Source of the DNA: 0-14-0-80-60-11 sp049322355
GTDB lineage: Bacteria > Desulfobacterota > Desulfobaccia > Desulfobaccales > 0-14-0-80-60-11
DNA: 64,000 bases
Assembly (NCBI GenBank): GCA_049322355.1
Contig: JBMORG010000027.1
Coordinates: 248,001 to 312,000, forward strand
Direction of reading: 5' to 3'
Within the stretch, counting starts at the first letter, position 1; every line of letters starts with the position of its first letter. A program made the translations under genes and the position numbers. Positions 33,475 to 41,950 of the stretch are shown one piece after another. Below the pieces are notes generated by a model that made no database searches, had not been told where the DNA came from, and saw nothing but the letters and a program-made list of their open reading frames with translations.

Positions 33475-33545
33475 CAGGCGTCCCGCCTGTGGTCCGTTTT
33501 GTAGGGGCGCACCTGCGTGTGCGCCCTTGAGGGCGTAGGGTCCGC
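33475..33545. repeat. Dispersed palindromic repeats in the cbpA leader
   Basis: GGCACAGGCGTCCCGCCTGTGG and GTAGGGGCGCACCTGCGTGTGCGCCC hairpins. Relatives lie near 35.36, 39.45, 42.0, 44.71 and 46.9 kb, always intergenic. Here they fall between the riboswitch terminator and the peptide gene. Confidence 0.6.
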
Positions 33546-33558
33546 CCCGCGTACCAAC

Positions 33559-33590
33559 AAAAAAAGAGTCCCATCCCTCGGATGGAACTC
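33559..33590 (-). terminator. Riboswitch expression-platform terminator
   Basis: On the minus strand GAGTTCCATCC-GAG-GGATGGGACTC (11 pairs, one G-U) runs straight into seven U. It lies just downstream of the cobalamin aptamer, the standard layout of a transcriptional OFF switch. Confidence 0.85.
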
Positions 33591-33624
33591 CCTTTACCAT
33601 CAGGAGTAGCCTGATTCTTCAACC

Positions 33625-33800
33625 GCCAGGCAGGTCTTCTGGCTCTCGGATCAGCCGGAGAACATCAGCCTTCCCAACGGGTTTATCTTACCCGGCAGTG
33701 GCCGGCGTGAGCCTTGAACGTTCTTCCGTCCCCGATTACAGCGGCGGGACCGCCCCGGATTCACACCGGGTTCCGGATTGCCTGGGGGCCAATCATTTGA
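33625..33800 (-). promoter_or_regulatory. Cobalamin riboswitch
   Basis: Minus-strand RNA with the conserved elements in order: GGTGTGAATCC, GGGGCGGTCCCGCCGCTGTAA, GCCGGCCACTG and the B12 box AGCCAGAAGACCTGCC. The aptamer begins immediately after a consensus promoter and is followed by an intrinsic terminator, so binding of adenosyl- or methylcobalamin should switch off the peptide/radical SAM operon. Confidence 0.93.
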
Positions 33801-33805
33801 CCAGC

Positions 33806-33835
33806 ATTATAAAACAATAGCCCCGGTCTTGTCAA
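33806..33835 (-). promoter_or_regulatory. Consensus sigma-70 promoter of the riboswitch operon
   Basis: TTGACA-18 bp-TATAAT on the minus strand, both hexamers perfect. The predicted start near 33799 coincides with the 5' edge of the aptamer. Confidence 0.85.
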
Positions 33836-33892
33836 GGCGGGAGCGTCAGGCCGCATATCTCCTAATAAGCGCGGCCAAGGCCCCAAACCACC

Positions 33893-33922
33893 TTGACAGT
33901 TTCTCCATTAAAAGGTTATTTT
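33893..33922 (+). promoter_or_regulatory. Possible hisS promoter
   Basis: TTGACA, 18 bp, TATTTT. The -35 is perfect and the -10 is 4/6. It points toward hisS, 130 bases ahead, across a copy of the intergenic repeat. Confidence 0.4.
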
Positions 33923-33949
33923 TATTATTTCAGATGAATTTATAGTAGT

Positions 33950-34046
33950 TGCCAAAAGGGGTTGCCTTTATTACCCCTTTCCTCTTGAAAGGATACGGTC
34001 AGGGTGAGGGTAAGTAAAAAATCCTTTTGGCAATGGGCATTGAGAT
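33950..34046. repeat. Dispersed repeat with TTGCCAAAAGG ends
   Basis: TTGCCAAAAGG at the left and CCTTTTGGCAATGGGC at the right form terminal inverted repeats around a CCCCTTTCCTC...GGTCAGGGTGAGGG core. It is the best-formed copy of the family seen at 31.67 kb. Confidence 0.55.
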
Positions 34047-34054
34047 AACCGGCC

Positions 34055-35350
34055 ATGATCAAAGCAATTCGCGGCATGCGGGACATCCTGCCGCCGGACA
34101 CCGCCCGGTGGCAGTGGGTCGAGTCCGTGGCCCGGGAGGTCTTCGACCTCTACGGCTACCGGGAGATCCGCCTGCCGCTCTTGGAACGCACCGAGCTTTT
34201 CGCCCGCTCCATCGGGGAAGAAACCGACATCGTGGCCAAAGAAATGTACACCTTCCCGGACCGCAAGGGCGATTCCTTAACTCTCCGTCCCGAAGCCACC
34301 GCCTCGGTGCTCCGGGCCGTCCTGGAAAATCGCCTGGAAAAAGAGGCCGGGGTCAAAAAGCTCTATACCCTGGGGCCCATGTTCCGCTACGAACGGCCCC
34401 AGAAAGGCCGCTTTCGCCAGTTTTACCAGATCAACTGCGAGGCCTACGGCGTGGAGGCCCCGGAACTGGACGTGGAAGTAATTCTCTTGTTGCTCCACAT
34501 CCTTAAACGCCTGCTCATCGGCGAGATGCGCCTGCTGATTAATTCCCTGGGCTGCCCCGGCTGCCAGGTGAAATTCAAGGCGGCTTTAGGGCTGTTTCTC
34601 ATCAACCGGGAGGGCTTGTGTGAGGACTGCCAGCGCCGCCGCACCACCAACCCTTTACGGGTTCTGGACTGTAAAAGCGTCCACTGCCAGGAGATTTTGG
34701 AAAACGCCCCGGTAATCAAAGATTATCTCTGCCCCGACTGCGCCGCCCACTTTGCCCGGGTGCAGGAACTGCTGGACCGCTTCAACGTGGCCTACGAGGT
34801 TCAGCCCAGGCTGGTGCGGGGCCTGGACTACTACACCCGCACCGCCTTTGAGGTGGTGGCCTTAGGGCTAGGGGCCCAGGACGCGGTGGCCGGCGGCGGG
34901 CGCTACAACGGCCTGGCCAGGGAACTGGGCGGCCCGGACCTCCCCGCCATCGGCTTTGCCATTGGCCAGGACCGCCTCCTGGAGGTGCTGCCCCAGGATT
35001 TGGGACAGGATCCGCAGCACCGCGTCTTTGTGGCGGCCTTGGGGGAAGCGGCCCGGGATCGGGCCTTCACCCTGGTCCAGGATCTGCGCCGCAAAAACCT
35101 GGCCGGGGAGATGGATTTCGAGGGCCGGTCGCTGAAGGCCCAGATGTCCCTGGCGGACCGACTGAACGCCTCCTACGTGGTCATCATGGGAGAACGGGAA
35201 CTGGAGACGGGTGCGGCCCAGGTCCGCCCCCTGCGGAAATCCTCTGCCTCAGAAAATGTCGGGCGGGCCCCGGTGGAGCAGGAGCAGGTGCCCTTTGAAG
35301 GCCTGGTGGATTATTTGAGCAAAAAAATTCAGGCTGATGAAACCCTGTAA
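34055..35350 (+). CDS. hisS: Histidyl-tRNA synthetase
   Basis: Class II synthetase charging tRNA-His. 431 residues: motif 1 region IRLPLLERTELF, motif 2 GPMFRYERPQKGRFRQFYQ, the histidine loop LVRGLDYYTRTAFEV, motif 3 GFAIGQDRLLEVL, and a C-terminal anticodon-binding domain. CxxC pairs in the middle (CPGCQ, CEDC, CPDC) suggest a zinc-binding insertion, common in this lineage. The ATG has only a weak Shine-Dalgarno. aspS follows after a repeat-filled 286-base gap. Confidence 0.97.
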   Translation: MIKAIRGMRDILPPDTARWQWVESVAREVFDLYGYREIRLPLLERTELFARSIGEETDIVAKEMYTFPDRKGDSLTLRPEATASVLRAVLENRLEKEAGVKKLYTLGPMFRYERPQKGRFRQFYQINCEAYGVEAPELDVEVILLLLHILKRLLIGEMRLLINSLGCPGCQVKFKAALGLFLINREGLCEDCQRRRTTNPLRVLDCKSVHCQEILENAPVIKDYLCPDCAAHFARVQELLDRFNVAYEVQPRLVRGLDYYTRTAFEVVALGLGAQDAVAGGGRYNGLARELGGPDLPAIGFAIGQDRLLEVLPQDLGQDPQHRVFVAALGEAARDRAFTLVQDLRRKNLAGEMDFEGRSLKAQMSLADRLNASYVVIMGERELETGAAQVRPLRKSSASENVGRAPVEQEQVPFEGLVDYLSKKIQADETL

Positions 35351-35636
35351 AGTTTTGTGGGGGCGCACCTGCTTTTGCGCCCTCAAAAGGGCGAACAACT
35401 AATAATCTGTTTCGCCATTAGCTGTCCGTAAGAAGTGCCTTAATTCCCTCCCCCTTGATGGGGGAGGGTTAGGGTGGGGTGAAATAACTGCCGGATTATA
35501 TTGCCTTATTCCCCCTCCCCCCAACCCCCTCTCACCAGGGGAGGGTGAGTTAAAGGTCTTGAATTTGTAAAAAGTATTTGTGTGACACAATACTAGGTCC
35601 GCTTCTACAAAAAATGCCGGTGAGAAGGGAAAATCA
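35351..35636. repeat. Repeat-filled gap between hisS and aspS
   Basis: Holds a GGGGCGCACCTGCTTTTGCGCCC palindrome (35358-35382) and two C-rich/G-rich hairpin repeats, CCCTCCCCC-TTGAT-GGGGGAGGGTTAGGG (35445-35475) and CCCCTCTCACC-AGGGGAGGG (35527-35546). All belong to families found elsewhere in the window. No coding signal. Confidence 0.6.
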
Positions 35637-37421
35637 GTGTTCGACACTTTAGAAGGCCTTAAACGCACACATTCCTGCAACGAGCTTTCCGCCGCGGATA
35701 ACGGCGTGGAAGTGGTCCTCATGGGCTGGGTGCAGCGGCGCCGGGACCACGGCGGCCTTATCTTCGTGGACCTGCGGGACCGGGAAGGGCTGACCCAGGT
35801 GGTCTTCAACCCGGAGATCAATCCCGATACCCACATCAAGGCCGGGGTGCTCCGGGACGAGTACGTCATTGCGGTGCGGGGCCTGGTGAACCTCAGGCCC
35901 CCGGATATGGTCAACCCCAATCTGCCCACCGGGGAGATCGAGGTCCTGGTGGAGGAATTGCGTCTGCTGAATTCCTCCAAGACCCCGCCCTTTGAGCTGG
36001 AAGACTACCGGGTGGACATCTCCGAGGCCCTGCGGCTGAAATACCGCTACCTGGACCTGCGGCGCCCCAGTGTCATGCGGAATATCCTCTTCCGGCACCA
36101 GGCCGCCCAGGTGAGCCGGAAGTTTCTCAACGCCCAGGGCTTCATCGAGGTGGAAACCCCCATCCTCACCAAGAGCACCCCGGAAGGGGCCCGGGATTAC
36201 CTGGTGCCCAGCCGGGTGCAGCAGGGACAGTTCTTCGCTCTGCCCCAGTCGCCCCAGCTCTTTAAGCAGCTTTTGATGATGGCCGGGCTCGACCGCTACT
36301 ACCAGTTGTGCCGCTGCTTCCGGGACGAAGATTTGCGGGCCGATCGCCAGCCGGAATTTACCCAGATCGACCTGGAGATGGCCTTCATCACCGAAGATGA
36401 TATCATGCAGGTGGTGGAAGGCCTTATAGTGGCCCTTTTTCAGGAGCTTCTGGGGATAAAACTGCCAACCCCCTTCGACCGGATGACCTACCGGGCCAGC
36501 CTTGACACTTGCGGGCTGGATCGGCCGGACCTGCGTTTCGGGCTGCGGATCAAGGACCTCACCGACATACTTAAAGACACGGAGTTCCGGCAATTCCGGG
36601 AAGTGCTGGATCGGGGCGGAGAGGTGAAAGCTTTGAGAGGCCCCGGTCTCTCCAGGCTCTCCCGAAAGGACCTGGACGAGCTCATAGATTTGGCAAAAAT
36701 CTATGGAGCCGGAGGCCTGGCCTGGGTCAAAATGCAGCCCGCGGGTGGTTGGCAGTCCCCCCTGGCGAAATACTTCCCGGACCAGATCAAGGCTGTTATC
36801 AACGACCGCCTGGAAGCCCAGGAGGGGGACCTGCTGTTGTTCGTCGCCGACGACCCGGCGGTGGCCTGCACCGCCATGGGGCAGGTGCGGCTGCACCTGG
36901 GGCAGCGGGAGAACCTGATCCCGGAAGACGCCTATAACCTGGTATGGGTCACCGACTTTCCCTTGCTGGAGTACGACAACGAGGCGGGTCGCTTTGCGGC
37001 CATGCATCACCCCTTTACGGCTCCCAAGGAGGAAGACTTGCCCTTGCTTGCCACCGACCCGGGACGGGTCCGGGCCCGGGCCTACGACCTGGTGCTCAAC
37101 GGCCAGGAGATCGGCGGCGGCAGCATCCGCATCAACCGCCGGGATGTCCAGCAACAGGTCTTCCAGGCACTGAAAATCGGCAACGAAGAAGCCGAAGAAA
37201 AATTCGGGTTTTTGCTGGAAGCCTTGGAATACGGCGCCCCGCCCCACGGCGGCGTGGCCTTCGGCTTCGACCGCCTGGTGGCCATCCTTTGCGGAGCCAA
37301 ATCGATCCGGGAGGTCATCGCCTTCCCCAAAACCCAGAAAGCCGCCTGCCTGGTGACCAAGGCCCCCTCTCCGGTAGCCCTGGAACAATTGCTGGAATTA
37401 GGTTTACGGGTGGAAAAATAG
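35637..37421 (+). CDS. aspS: Aspartyl-tRNA synthetase, bacterial type
   Basis: 594 residues. The N-terminal OB anticodon-binding domain (VVLMGWVQRRRDHGGLIFVDLRDREG) is followed by the class II core with motif 2 CFRDEDLRADRQPEFTQIDLE, the bacterial GAD insertion and motif 3 GVAFGFDRLVAIL. Start is a GTG with AGAAGGGAAA upstream. Whether it also charges tRNA-Asn cannot be told from the sequence alone. Confidence 0.97.
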   Translation: MFDTLEGLKRTHSCNELSAADNGVEVVLMGWVQRRRDHGGLIFVDLRDREGLTQVVFNPEINPDTHIKAGVLRDEYVIAVRGLVNLRPPDMVNPNLPTGEIEVLVEELRLLNSSKTPPFELEDYRVDISEALRLKYRYLDLRRPSVMRNILFRHQAAQVSRKFLNAQGFIEVETPILTKSTPEGARDYLVPSRVQQGQFFALPQSPQLFKQLLMMAGLDRYYQLCRCFRDEDLRADRQPEFTQIDLEMAFITEDDIMQVVEGLIVALFQELLGIKLPTPFDRMTYRASLDTCGLDRPDLRFGLRIKDLTDILKDTEFRQFREVLDRGGEVKALRGPGLSRLSRKDLDELIDLAKIYGAGGLAWVKMQPAGGWQSPLAKYFPDQIKAVINDRLEAQEGDLLLFVADDPAVACTAMGQVRLHLGQRENLIPEDAYNLVWVTDFPLLEYDNEAGRFAAMHHPFTAPKEEDLPLLATDPGRVRARAYDLVLNGQEIGGGSIRINRRDVQQQVFQALKIGNEEAEEKFGFLLEALEYGAPPHGGVAFGFDRLVAILCGAKSIREVIAFPKTQKAACLVTKAPSPVALEQLLELGLRVEK

Positions 37422-37506
37422 CAAGCAATTGGATGGCGGGTTTCAAACCCGCCCCTACATAAGAATATCAAGGAACGCATGGGCGACCCAGCGGGCCGCC
37501 CCTACG

Positions 37507-37533
37507 GAAAACAGAAAACAGAAAACAGGAAAC
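37507..37533. repeat. Low-complexity GAAAACA tandem repeat
   Basis: Three GAAAACA-like units end a few bases before the next gene's ATG and occupy its ribosome-binding region. Related A/T-biased tandem tracts lie at 39373, 39763, 48019, 51338 and 61375, all intergenic. Confidence 0.6.
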
Positions 37534-37540
37534 TAAGAAA

Positions 37541-39370
37541 ATGTCTCGCTGGAACAAAGATCGCCGGTTATTGGATCATGAGCACACCACCTTTTGGCAT
37601 CACAAGTTGCAGGAGGTGGACGAGCCCAACCTGATGCGGAACATCTTCCCGTACACGGAAGTCGCCCGCATCGACTTCGACTATAAATTCATCGTGCCCC
37701 AGCCTCCGGAGCAGATGTTGCTCACCGACACTACCTTCCGGGATGGCCAGCAGGCCCGGCCTCCGTACACCGTGCGCCAGATCGTGGATATCTTCGATAT
37801 GCTCCACCGCCTGTCGGGCCCCCAGGGCATTGTGCGCCAGAGCGAGTTTTTTCTCTACAGCGCCAAAGATAAAGAGGCTGTGGAAAAATGCCGGGAGCGG
37901 GGCTACGAGTTTCCCCAAATCACCGGCTGGATTCGTGCCCATGCCTCTGATTTGGCCTTGGTCAAGGAGATGGGTCTGACCGAAACCGGCATCCTCACCT
38001 CCATCTCCGATTATCATATTTTCTTGAAGCTCAAGTGGGATCGGAAAAAGGCCATGGAAGACTACCTGGCCATCGTCAAAGCCGCGCTCGATATGGGCAT
38101 TATCCCCCGGTGTCACTTCGAGGACGTCACCCGGGCTGACATCTACGGCTTTTGCGTCCCCTTCGCCATCGAGTTGATGAAATTGCGGGAAGAGTCCGGT
38201 ATCGATATCAAAATGCGCCTGTGCGACACCATGGGCTATGGCGTGCCCTATCCCGGCGCCGCCCTGCCCCGCAGTGTGCCCCGGCTGGTGCGGGCCATGA
38301 TCGACGACGCCGGAGTGCCGGGTCACCTCCTGGAGTGGCATGGGCACAACGACTTCCACAAAGTCCTGGTCAACAGTGTCACCGCCTGGCTTTACGGCTG
38401 CGGCGCGGTCAACGGCGCCCTGCTGGGTTTCGGCGAACGCACCGGCAACGCCCCCATCGAGGGCATGCTTATCGAATACATTTCCCTCCGGGGCGCCACC
38501 GACGGCATCGATACCGCGGTGATTACCGAAATCGCCGAATATTTCGAGCGGGAGCTGCACTATCACATTCCGCCCAATTATCCTTTTGTGGGAAAAAACT
38601 TCAATAACACCAGCGCCGGCATCCACGCCGATGGGCTCCTAAAAAACGAAGAAATCTACAATGCCTTTGACACCGGCAAGATCCTGAACCGGCCTGTCCG
38701 GATTACCATTACCGACAAGTCCGGCAAGGCCGGCATCGTCCACTGGCTCAACACCCGCCTTAAGCTGGAAGGCGAACGGGCCGTGGACAAGAACCACCCC
38801 GGCGTGGCCAAAATTTTCAAGCGCATTATGGAAATGTACGAATCCGGCCGCTGCACCTCCATTTCCGACGAAGAAATGGAAAACATGGCCCGCCGTTACC
38901 TCTCCGAACTCTTTGTCTCGGAGTTCGACGAACTCAAGCAAAAGACTTACAAACTGGCGGCCCACCTGGCGGCCGACCTGGCGCTGTCGGCAGAGATTCG
39001 CTCCATGGAGCCGGCCCAGATGGAGCCCATTCTCCAGAAGGCCTTGGATAACTTCCCCTTTATCCAGTTCATGTACGTGGTCAACCTGGACGGCCGCAAG
39101 ATCACCCGGAACATCACCCACATCGTGGACCGGGCCAAGTACGCCGAAATGAAACTGGACGAGGACCTCTCCAACCGCTCCTGGTTCATCGAGCCCATCA
39201 AGAGCGGCAAGGTTTTTGTTTCGGACTTCTATACTTCCCGGTTTACCGGCGCCCTGTGCATCACCGTGAGCGTGCCGGTACGCAACGACGCCGATGAAAT
39301 CCAGGGCATCCTGGGCATGGACATCCGTTTCGAGGCCTTGGCCAAGCTGGAGCAGGAAGGCGAGATTTAA
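37541..39370 (+). CDS. Homocitrate/Re-citrate synthase-like enzyme with Cache-like tail
   Basis: 609 residues. An HMGL-like TIM barrel spans about 50-390: catalytic Arg and metal Asp in TDTTFRDGQQA, metal His pair in LEWHGHNDFH, and GNAPIEGML. A helical segment and a C-terminal domain near 470-605 follow; SWFIEPIKSGKVFVSDFY and ITVSVPVRN...GILGMDI are typical of Cache/PAS-like ligand sensors. The barrel is closest to isopropylmalate/homocitrate synthases, the family that includes Re-citrate synthase of strict anaerobes. Citrate formation would fit the nearby icd and methylmalonyl-CoA mutase, but is inference. Weak AGGAA Shine-Dalgarno. Confidence 0.72.
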   Translation: MSRWNKDRRLLDHEHTTFWHHKLQEVDEPNLMRNIFPYTEVARIDFDYKFIVPQPPEQMLLTDTTFRDGQQARPPYTVRQIVDIFDMLHRLSGPQGIVRQSEFFLYSAKDKEAVEKCRERGYEFPQITGWIRAHASDLALVKEMGLTETGILTSISDYHIFLKLKWDRKKAMEDYLAIVKAALDMGIIPRCHFEDVTRADIYGFCVPFAIELMKLREESGIDIKMRLCDTMGYGVPYPGAALPRSVPRLVRAMIDDAGVPGHLLEWHGHNDFHKVLVNSVTAWLYGCGAVNGALLGFGERTGNAPIEGMLIEYISLRGATDGIDTAVITEIAEYFERELHYHIPPNYPFVGKNFNNTSAGIHADGLLKNEEIYNAFDTGKILNRPVRITITDKSGKAGIVHWLNTRLKLEGERAVDKNHPGVAKIFKRIMEMYESGRCTSISDEEMENMARRYLSELFVSEFDELKQKTYKLAAHLAADLALSAEIRSMEPAQMEPILQKALDNFPFIQFMYVVNLDGRKITRNITHIVDRAKYAEMKLDEDLSNRSWFIEPIKSGKVFVSDFYTSRFTGALCITVSVPVRNDADEIQGILGMDIRFEALAKLEQEGEI

Positions 39371-39784
39371 TATCGTTTTTGGTTTTTCGTTTTTGGCATG
39401 AATAACCGGGGCGCCCATGTTGGCGCCCTTTGTCCCTGTGCAGTCTGTAGGGCGGGAAAGCGCAGCGCCTCCCGCCTGTGCCGAAATTAAGTGAGAAGCT
39501 GGTGCCGCCATTTGGCTTGTCAGAAAATTTTGGACAAAAAATTCAGGAAATCTCCGATAGGCAGCGGCTTTCACCTCGGATAAGCTGGTTTGGGTTAGTA
39601 TTCCCGGGACCCGGGCCAAACTTTTCCCTTTTAAAAAATTTCACCCTAAGGTAAAGTTCATCCGTCTTACGAAACCTGATTTTAAGCATCGTTCTCAAGT
39701 GAAAAGGGATGGAATAAAATCTTAAATATGCCAATAGGTTATTTTTTAACCGAAAACTGAAAACGGTTTCACGGAGGACAGTCA
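39371..39784. other. Gap before methylmalonyl-CoA mutase
   Basis: About 410 bases. It contains a low-complexity GTTTTTGG tract, a terminator-like hairpin, a GGCGGGAAAGCGC/GCCTCCCGCC repeat and a GAAAACTGAAAACGG tract just before the mutase Shine-Dalgarno. A promoter for the mutase operon should be here; AT-rich 39700-39750 is the best region. No gene. Confidence 0.45.
39409..39431 (+). terminator. Hairpin after the HMGL-Cache gene
   Basis: GGGCGCC-CATGTT-GGCGCCC, 7 perfect GC-rich pairs, followed by only three T. Probable transcription terminator of moderate strength. Confidence 0.4.
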
Positions 39785-41461
39785 ATGTCTGACACAGAAC
39801 AGTTGGAACGCATCAAGGAGGCCAAGGCCAAATATGATGACAAGGTGGCCAAAGCGCTGCAAAAAATGCCGGAGCGCAAGGCGGATTTTGTCAACACCTC
39901 CGGCATTCCCATCAACCGGGTTTATACTCCCCTGGATATGGCTGAGTTCGACTACCTGAAACAATTGGGTCTGCCCGGCGCCTACCCCTATACCAGGGCG
40001 GTGCAGCCCACCGCTTATCGCGGCCGCTTCTGGACCATGCGTCAATACGCGGGCTTCGCCACCGCCGAGGAAACCAACGAACGCTACCACTTCCTCCTGA
40101 AATCCGGACAGACCGGGCTCTCGGTAGCCTTCGACCTCCCCACCCAGATCGGCTATGACTCCGACCACCCCTTGGCCCAGGGCGAAGTGGGCAAGGTCGG
40201 CGTCGCCATCGACTCCCTCTGGGACATGGAGCGCCTCTTCCAGGGCATCCCCCTGGACCAGGTATCCACCTCCATGACCATCAATTCTCCCTGCGCCGTC
40301 ATTATGGCCATGTACCTGGCGGTGGCGGAAAAGCAAGGCGTCCCCTTCGATAAGCTGCGGGGCACCGTGCAAAACGACATCCTCAAGGAATACCCGGCCC
40401 GGGGCACCTATATTTTCGCCCCCCGGCCTTCCATGCGCCTCATCACCGATATTTTCGCCTACTGCACCGCCGAGGTCCCCCAGTGGAACACCATCAGCAT
40501 CAGCGGCTACCACATCCGGGAAGCCGGCTCCACCGCGGTGCAGGAAGTCGCCTTCACCCTGGCCAACGGCATCGCCTACGTGGAGGCCGCCATCGCCGCG
40601 GGCATGAAGGTGGATGAGTTCGGGCCCCGGCTCTCCTTCTTCTTCAACTCTCATTCCGATTTCCTGGAAGAAGTGGCCAAGTTCCGGGCCGCCCGCCGCC
40701 TCTGGGCCAAGATCATGAAGGAGCGCTTTGGCGCCGCCGATCCCCGCTCCCAGATGCTCCGCTTCCACACCCAGACCGCCGGCTGCTCCCTCACGGCCCA
40801 GCAGCCCCTCAACAACATCATGCGGGTAGCCTTCCAGGCTATGAGCGCGGTGTTGGGCGGCACCCAGTCCCTGCACACCAACTCCTTCGACGAGGCCCTG
40901 GCTCTGCCCTCGGAACTGGCGGTCCAGGTGGCCCTGCGCACCCAGCAGGTGGTGGCCTACGAGACCAACGTCTGCGATACCATTGACCCCCTGGCGGGCT
41001 CCTACTATCTGGAAAACCTCACCGACGCCGTGGAGGCCAAGGCCCAGGAATACATCGACCAGATCGACCGCATGGGCGGCGCCGTCGCGGCCATCGAAAA
41101 GGGTTTCATCCAGAAAGAGATTGCGGCCAGCGCCTACAAGTTCCAGCAGGAAGTGGAAAAAGGCCAGCGCATCATCGTGGGCCTGAACCGCTTCCAAACC
41201 CACGAAGAAAAGCCCACCGGCCTCCTCAAGGTGGACCCGGAAGTGGGCGCCAAACAAATAGCTCGCCTCCAGGAACTGAAAAACACTCGGGACAACGCTG
41301 CGGTGGCCCAAGCCCTGGCTGAACTCAAGGCCGCGGCCCAAGGCACCGACCCCCTCATGCCGCCCATCCTCAAGGCGGTCAAGAACCTGGCCACCCTGGG
41401 CGAGGTCTGCGACACCCTGCGGGAGGTCTTCGGCGAATACGAAGCCCCTGCCTTGATGTAA
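39785..41461 (+). CDS. Methylmalonyl-CoA mutase, large subunit
   Basis: 558 residues, the substrate-binding TIM barrel only; the B12 domain is a separate gene downstream. Interconverts (R)-methylmalonyl-CoA and succinyl-CoA. The Tyr of PTAYRGRFWTMRQYAG (Tyr78) and the Arg of RPSMRLI (Arg218) match the residues that select methylmalonyl-CoA; isobutyryl-CoA mutases carry Phe and Gln there. SISGYHIREAGS and GGTQSLHTNSFDEA are intact. GGAGG precedes the ATG. With the small subunit it forms an operon for propionate metabolism; no epimerase or MeaB chaperone is in the window. Confidence 0.93.
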   Translation: MSDTEQLERIKEAKAKYDDKVAKALQKMPERKADFVNTSGIPINRVYTPLDMAEFDYLKQLGLPGAYPYTRAVQPTAYRGRFWTMRQYAGFATAEETNERYHFLLKSGQTGLSVAFDLPTQIGYDSDHPLAQGEVGKVGVAIDSLWDMERLFQGIPLDQVSTSMTINSPCAVIMAMYLAVAEKQGVPFDKLRGTVQNDILKEYPARGTYIFAPRPSMRLITDIFAYCTAEVPQWNTISISGYHIREAGSTAVQEVAFTLANGIAYVEAAIAAGMKVDEFGPRLSFFFNSHSDFLEEVAKFRAARRLWAKIMKERFGAADPRSQMLRFHTQTAGCSLTAQQPLNNIMRVAFQAMSAVLGGTQSLHTNSFDEALALPSELAVQVALRTQQVVAYETNVCDTIDPLAGSYYLENLTDAVEAKAQEYIDQIDRMGGAVAAIEKGFIQKEIAASAYKFQQEVEKGQRIIVGLNRFQTHEEKPTGLLKVDPEVGAKQIARLQELKNTRDNAAVAQALAELKAAAQGTDPLMPPILKAVKNLATLGEVCDTLREVFGEYEAPALM

Positions 41462-41545
41462 TAAGGCGTCGATGGTTTCATGGGAGGGGGCAGGGGCTCT
41501 CGCCCCTGGCCCCCTCCCCTGAAAAATCTCATAAGGAGAATGAAA

Positions 41546-41950
41546 ATGCCGGAAGAAAGAAAGATTAGGGTATTGGCCGCCAAGCCCGGATTGGACGGGC
41601 ATGACCGCGGCATCAAGGTCATCTGTGCGGCCTTGCGGGATGCCGGCATGGAAGTGATATATACCGGCTTAAGGCAGACCCCGGAGCAGATCGTGGCGGC
41701 GGCCCTCCAGGAGGACGCCGACGTCATCGCCATGAGCGTGCTTTCCGGGGCCCACAACTACCTGTTCCCCAAAGTTTTGGACCTGGTGAAGGAAAAGGGC
41801 ATCGGCGATGTCCTGGTCATGGGCGGCGGTATCATCCCCGATGAAGATATTCCGCCCTTGAAGCAGGCCGGCATCGCCGCCATCTTCGGCCCCGGCACCG
41901 ACACCGGCGACATCATCGGTTTCATCAAAGAACACGTCCGTCAGCGCTAA
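41546..41950 (+). CDS. Methylmalonyl-CoA mutase, B12-binding small subunit
   Basis: 134 residues, a stand-alone cobalamin-binding domain. The DxHxxG motif is DGHDRG, whose His coordinates cobalt from below; the SxL and GG motifs are MSVLSGAH and VMGGGI. It pairs with the barrel subunit encoded 84 bases upstream. The ATG at 41546 is seven bases after AAGGAG; an ATG two codons earlier is too close to it. Its B12 dependence links metabolically to the cobalamin riboswitch system at 33 kb. Confidence 0.95.
   Translation: MPEERKIRVLAAKPGLDGHDRGIKVICAALRDAGMEVIYTGLRQTPEQIVAAALQEDADVIAMSVLSGAHNYLFPKVLDLVKEKGIGDVLVMGGGIIPDEDIPPLKQAGIAAIFGPGTDTGDIIGFIKEHVRQR

Noticed and set aside
35649..37388. 579-codon minus-strand open frame opposite aspS
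   Set aside because: A shadow frame caused by high GC and codon bias; the plus strand encodes a complete aspartyl-tRNA synthetase and the antisense translation is Gly/Val/His-rich without domains.
39782..41602. 606-codon minus-strand open frame opposite the mutase large subunit
   Set aside because: Same GC-driven artefact; the translation is low-complexity and the plus strand gene is unambiguous.
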